Shown here piece after piece: positions 5,338 to 8,501 of a DNA stretch of 8,501 nt; position 1 is the first letter of the stretch, and the number at the start of each line of letters is the position of its first letter. The notes beneath the pieces are model-generated. The model worked only from the letters and a program-made list of their open reading frames with translations. It was not told where the DNA came from and searched no databases. This DNA comes from JAAYZX01 sp040770645. Lineage in GTDB: Bacteria > Actinomycetota > Thermoleophilia > RBG-16-64-13. The translations under genes and the position numbers were made by a program. Location: positions 1-8,501 of the forward strand of contig JAXGIS010000029.1 in the NCBI GenBank assembly GCA_040770645.1, written 5' to 3'.

Positions 5338-7512
5338 ATGAACATTTTTGATCTTCACTATGGGCTGATCGAGGACTACCAGCAGTATGTGGAGAGCTTC
5401 ATCCGGATCAAAGACGGGTGCATTCGGGGTCTGGTCGATGAAGCGATAGCTGGAGGCCTCTTCTGGCCGGATCCCTTGGTGCAGCTGAACCCTTCATTCG
5501 AATCGGGTGGTCGGATTGCCGAACTGGTGACCGCCGATGTGCTCCATCCGGAGTGCGAGCGGGTATTTCGGGTGGCCAAGGACCAAGACGGTACGGGGAA
5601 GCCCATCATTCTCCACCGTCATCAGGCCGAGGCCGTGCGCGCCGCGGCCTCCGGGGACAACTACGTGCTGACTACGGGGACCGGCTCCGGCAAAAGCCTC
5701 GCTTACATCATCCCCATTGTGGATCGGGTGCTTCGTGAGGGATCCGGCAAAGGTATCCGCGCGATTGTCGTCTACCCCATGAACGCCCTGGCCAATAGCC
5801 AGGCGGGAGAGCTGACCAAGTTCCTTTGTGACGGCTATCCAGACGGCAAAGGCCCGGTCACCTTTCGTCGCTATACCGGCCAGGAGTCGGACGAGGAGCG
5901 GCAGGAGATCATCGGCAGCCCGCCGGATATTCTTCTTACGAACTATGTGATGTTGGAGCTTATCCTTACCCGTCCCAAGGAAGAGGGCTTGATCGGGGCG
6001 GCGCAGGGCCTGCAGTTCTTGGTGCTGGACGAGCTACATACCTACCGTGGGCGGCAGGGGGCGGATGTGGCCTATTTGGTGCGGCGGGTACGCGACCGCT
6101 TGGCGCCCGGAGGACTGCAGGTGGTGGGGACATCGGCGACACTGGCCGGTCCCGGTTCCTACGACGAGCAGCGGACTGAGGTGGCGCGGGTGGCCTCGCA
6201 GCTCTTTGGAGCACCGGTGAAGCCTGAGCGGGTTATCGGTGAGACGCTGCGTCGCGCTACGGCTCCGGCGCCGTTGAATGACCAGGCCTTCATGGAGGCG
6301 CTCCGTGACTCCATAGAAGAAAGCGGGGGTCCGGTTCCGGAGCGATACGAGGATTTCTTGGCCCATCCGGTGTCGCGCTGGATCGAAGGAGCGTTGGGCG
6401 TGGAGCCTGATCCCGATACCGGGCACCTAGTGCGCGTGAAGCCCAGGAGCATCAGCGGGGATGAGGGCGCGGCCCAGGTTCTGTCCGATCTTACGGGCGC
6501 TCCGAGGGATGCGTGCGCTGAGCGCATCGCCGATTTCCTGCTCGGTGCCGGCCGATGCGAGCGTGACCCGGTCACCGGCTTCCCGCCGTTCGCCTTCCGA
6601 CTGCACCAGTTCATCAGTCGGGGCGACGCCGTGTATGCCTCGCTTGAGCGGGGGGCGGACCGCTATCTGACCACGAATGCTCAGCAGTATGTCCCCGGCT
6701 CCAGATACAAGGTGCTTTTCCCGTTGGCCTTCTGTCGCGAGTGTGGCCAGGAGTACTACGTGGTGCGCTGCCTGGAGGGACCCAACGGTGGACAGGTGTT
6801 CACACCCCGCCTGGTCTCCGAGCGGATCAATAAGGAAGACCGTACTGCGGGGTTTCTGTACCTCGACGGCTCCAACCCGTGGCCCGAAGACGAAGACGCC
6901 GTCATGGACCGCCTGCCCGAGGACTGGATCCAGGCTACCGATGGTGACCGCAGGGTGCGCAGAGACAGGGTGAAGTGGCTGCCGCGGGCGGTTCACGTAC
7001 TCCCTAATGGTTTGATCAGCGATGCAGAGGCCGCTCGTGGGGCCGCTGAGGCACCGCGCGCGGGGCCGCCGAGGGTCGTCCCCGGCGCCGGCGCCGCCAG
7101 GAGGGCTACAGATCACGGGGTGGCCACCGGTGGCGTCACCGGCGAGGGCATCAACGCTACCAGCGCCGACCCAGTGGCCTGTCATTATCTGCCGGCACCG
7201 TTCAGGTTCTGCCTCTCCTGCGGGGTGTCCTACGCAGGACGCACCGGCGACTTCGTCAAACTGGGACAACTCGGCTCAGAAGGGCGGAGCACGGCCACCA
7301 CCATCCTGGGTCTGGCGGCCATCCGCAATCTCCGCGCCGACACTGATCTCCCCCACGCGCGCGCAAGCTCCTCAGCTTCACCGACAATCGCCAGGACGCT
7401 TCGCTGCAGGCCGGCCATTTCAACGATTTCGTGGAGGTTGGCCTTTTGCGCTCGGCCCTCTACCGGGCGGTCGAGGCGGCGGGAGAGGCGGGCATCCGCC
7501 ACGACCTGTTGA
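5338..7512 (+). CDS. COG1205-type superfamily 2 helicase, N-terminal part (frameshifted)
   Basis: The gene starts at the ATG at 5338, 5 bases after GAGGGGG; a GTG two codons earlier is less likely. Helicase motifs in order: LHRHQAEAV (92-100), Walker A GTGSGKS (114-120), motif Ia YPMNALANSQ (146-155), PPDILLTNYVMLE (195-207), motif II DELHTYRGRQGADVA (231-245) and motif III GTSAT (264-268). DELHTYRG is typical of the YprA/MrfA (COG1205) group. Before the second RecA domain come two CxxC pairs, FCRECG (C466, C469) and FCLSCG (C625, C628), a likely zinc site. Residues 562-612 are an Ala/Gly/Arg-rich insertion. The real protein continues in another frame near 7350-7365; the last 50 or so residues of this frame (from about 674) are out-of-frame translation. 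Known of the group: ATP-dependent 3'-5' DNA helicases in repair (MrfA) and in phage-defence loci such as DISARM. Which role applies here cannot be told. Confidence 0.85.
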   Translation: MNIFDLHYGLIEDYQQYVESFIRIKDGCIRGLVDEAIAGGLFWPDPLVQLNPSFESGGRIAELVTADVLHPECERVFRVAKDQDGTGKPIILHRHQAEAVRAAASGDNYVLTTGTGSGKSLAYIIPIVDRVLREGSGKGIRAIVVYPMNALANSQAGELTKFLCDGYPDGKGPVTFRRYTGQESDEERQEIIGSPPDILLTNYVMLELILTRPKEEGLIGAAQGLQFLVLDELHTYRGRQGADVAYLVRRVRDRLAPGGLQVVGTSATLAGPGSYDEQRTEVARVASQLFGAPVKPERVIGETLRRATAPAPLNDQAFMEALRDSIEESGGPVPERYEDFLAHPVSRWIEGALGVEPDPDTGHLVRVKPRSISGDEGAAQVLSDLTGAPRDACAERIADFLLGAGRCERDPVTGFPPFAFRLHQFISRGDAVYASLERGADRYLTTNAQQYVPGSRYKVLFPLAFCRECGQEYYVVRCLEGPNGGQVFTPRLVSERINKEDRTAGFLYLDGSNPWPEDEDAVMDRLPEDWIQATDGDRRVRRDRVKWLPRAVHVLPNGLISDAEAARGAAEAPRAGPPRVVPGAGAARRATDHGVATGGVTGEGINATSADPVACHYLPAPFRFCLSCGVSYAGRTGDFVKLGQLGSEGRSTATTILGLAAIRNLRADTDLPHARASSSASPTIARTLRCRPAISTISWRLAFCARPSTGRSRRRERRASATTC

Positions 7513-8501
7513 CCCAGAAGGTATTTGAGGCGTTGGATTTGCCCCTGGAGCGGTACGCCGTGGATCCCACCGTCAAATTCGGTGCCCTCACCAACACGCA
7601 GGCTGCGTTGCGCAAAGTGATCGGCTATCGACTGTATCGCGATCTGCAGAAGGGTTGGCGCATCACCCTGCCCAACTTGGAGCAGTGTGGGCTTCTTAGA
7701 ATCGACTACGAGTCGCTAGAGGAGCTTTGTGCCGCCGAAGAAGAGTGGGCGGAGACTCACGCGGCTTTGGTGACCGCCGCTCCAGAGGAGCGTAGTGCCA
7801 TCGCGCGCACCATGCTCGATTGGATGCGGCGTGGGCTCGCCGTCAAAGTGGACTTCCTGCAGGCCGAGTCGCAGGAAAGCCTGAAGCAACAAAGCAGTCA
7901 GCACCTCTGCGCGCCGTGGGCCATCGACGAGCGCGAGAAGCTCGAGACTTCTCGTCTGGTGTTCCCACGCTCCTCTCGGCGCAATGACTCCAAAGAGCAC
8001 CTCTTCCTCTCGGGGAGGGGAGGCTTCGGTCAGTATCTCCGGCGCCCGGCCACTTGGCCGCACTACCCTGAGCGGCTGTCGGTGGCAGAGGCGGAGATCG
8101 TCATCCGGCAACTGCTCGAAGTTCTGCGTCGGGCCGGTCTGGTGGAGCCCGTGAGCGAAGGGAAGGGTGGCGAAGTTTCGGGATACCAAGTTCCGGCGGC
8201 GACCATGATTTGGAGGGCGGGTGACGGCGTCACCCCCTACCACGACTTCATCCGCGTGCCGAGTCCGCCCGCGGGTGGCGGTCGCGCCAACGAGTTCTTT
8301 CTCGGTTTCTACAAGAACACGGCCCGCTCCATCGTCGGCATCGAGGCCAGGGAGCACACCGCTCAGGTGGCCTATTCTGACAGGGAAGAGCGGGAAGAGC
8401 GTTTCCGCGAGGGGAGACTCCCCGTCCTCTTCTGTTCTCCCACCATGGAGCTGGGGGTTGATATCGCCGAGCTCAACGTGGTCAACATGCGCAACATCCC
8501 G
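7365..8501 (+). CDS. COG1205-type helicase, C-terminal part, runs off the window
   Basis: I translated this frame by hand and it is open from 7365 to the last base. It opens with KLLSFTDNRQDASLQAGHFNDF, which follows directly from the zinc region in this helicase family, then a long helical middle part (LRSALYRAVEAAGE, then a winged-helix-like stretch around AEAEIVIRQLLEVLRRAGLVEP). Motif-rich RecA-2 sequence follows at the end: IEAREHTAQV (about 8338-8370) and LPVLFCSPTMELGVDIAELNVVNMRNIP (about 8419-8501), covering motif V. The motif VI arginine finger and any DUF1998-like C-terminal domain must lie beyond the window. Together with the upstream part this makes about 1,050 codons so far. It has no start signal of its own, so it is either the broken half of one gene or the sequence contains an indel error. 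Confidence 0.85.

Noticed and set aside
7716..8357. 213-codon minus-strand ORF
   Set aside because: Antisense to the conserved helicase C-terminal part, whose frame matches the family throughout.

Overview
This is a GC-rich bacterial chromosomal window. Start codons are preceded by clear Shine-Dalgarno sequences, and gene density is moderate. The third-position GC bias, the strong SD sites and the protein make-up (MgtC/SapB, an LctP-like permease, a PepSY lipoprotein, a long COG1205-type helicase) would suit a high-GC actinobacterium or another high-GC anaerobe-type lineage. No single feature fixes the phylum, so this is a guess.

Layout. (1) 1-247 is an upstream region. From 123 it carries nested inverted repeats that would fold into a multi-branch leader RNA in front of an MgtC/SapB-family membrane protein (248-919, +). 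(2) Convergent with it, 27 bp away, is a half-length PurL-like (AIR/FGAM synthase superfamily) protein on the minus strand (947-2053) with an unusual cysteine cluster. (3) A 111-bp divergent intergenic region holds a good sigma-A-like promoter for an LctP-family (lactate permease-like) transporter (2165-3679, +). (4) 3680-4337 has no convincing gene. It contains a 19-bp tandem repeat starting in the permease stop codon, a 43-bp near-perfect dyad built from two 12-bp palindromic half-sites, an AT-rich island with a consensus -10 box and a perfect DnaA box, and a hairpin. (5) 4338-4935 encodes a lipoprotein with two PepSY-like repeats, broken by a frameshift between the repeats. (6) 4936-5337 has no long gene: several GC-rich hairpins and a possible 13-codon upstream ORF. 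(7) From 5338 to beyond the window end is a long COG1205-type superfamily 2 helicase (DELH box, zinc-binding cysteine pairs) split by a frameshift near 7350-7365. The second part stays open to base 8501.

How the parts relate. The first three genes look like independent housekeeping or accessory functions (ion-stress membrane protein, nucleotide-type enzyme, carboxylate transport); their orientations rule out one operon. The helicase is of a type often seen in defence or DNA-repair loci, so the window may end at the edge of such a locus, but its partners lie outside. Both frame breaks (lipoprotein and helicase) lie within a few bases of the same ten-base motif, ACGCGCGCGC. That could mean repeat slippage, a shared sequencing or assembly artefact, or coincidence. 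I did not identify a complete new system here. The best leads are the structured mgtC leader, the half-PurL with its cysteine cluster, the 43-bp dyad and the broken helicase.
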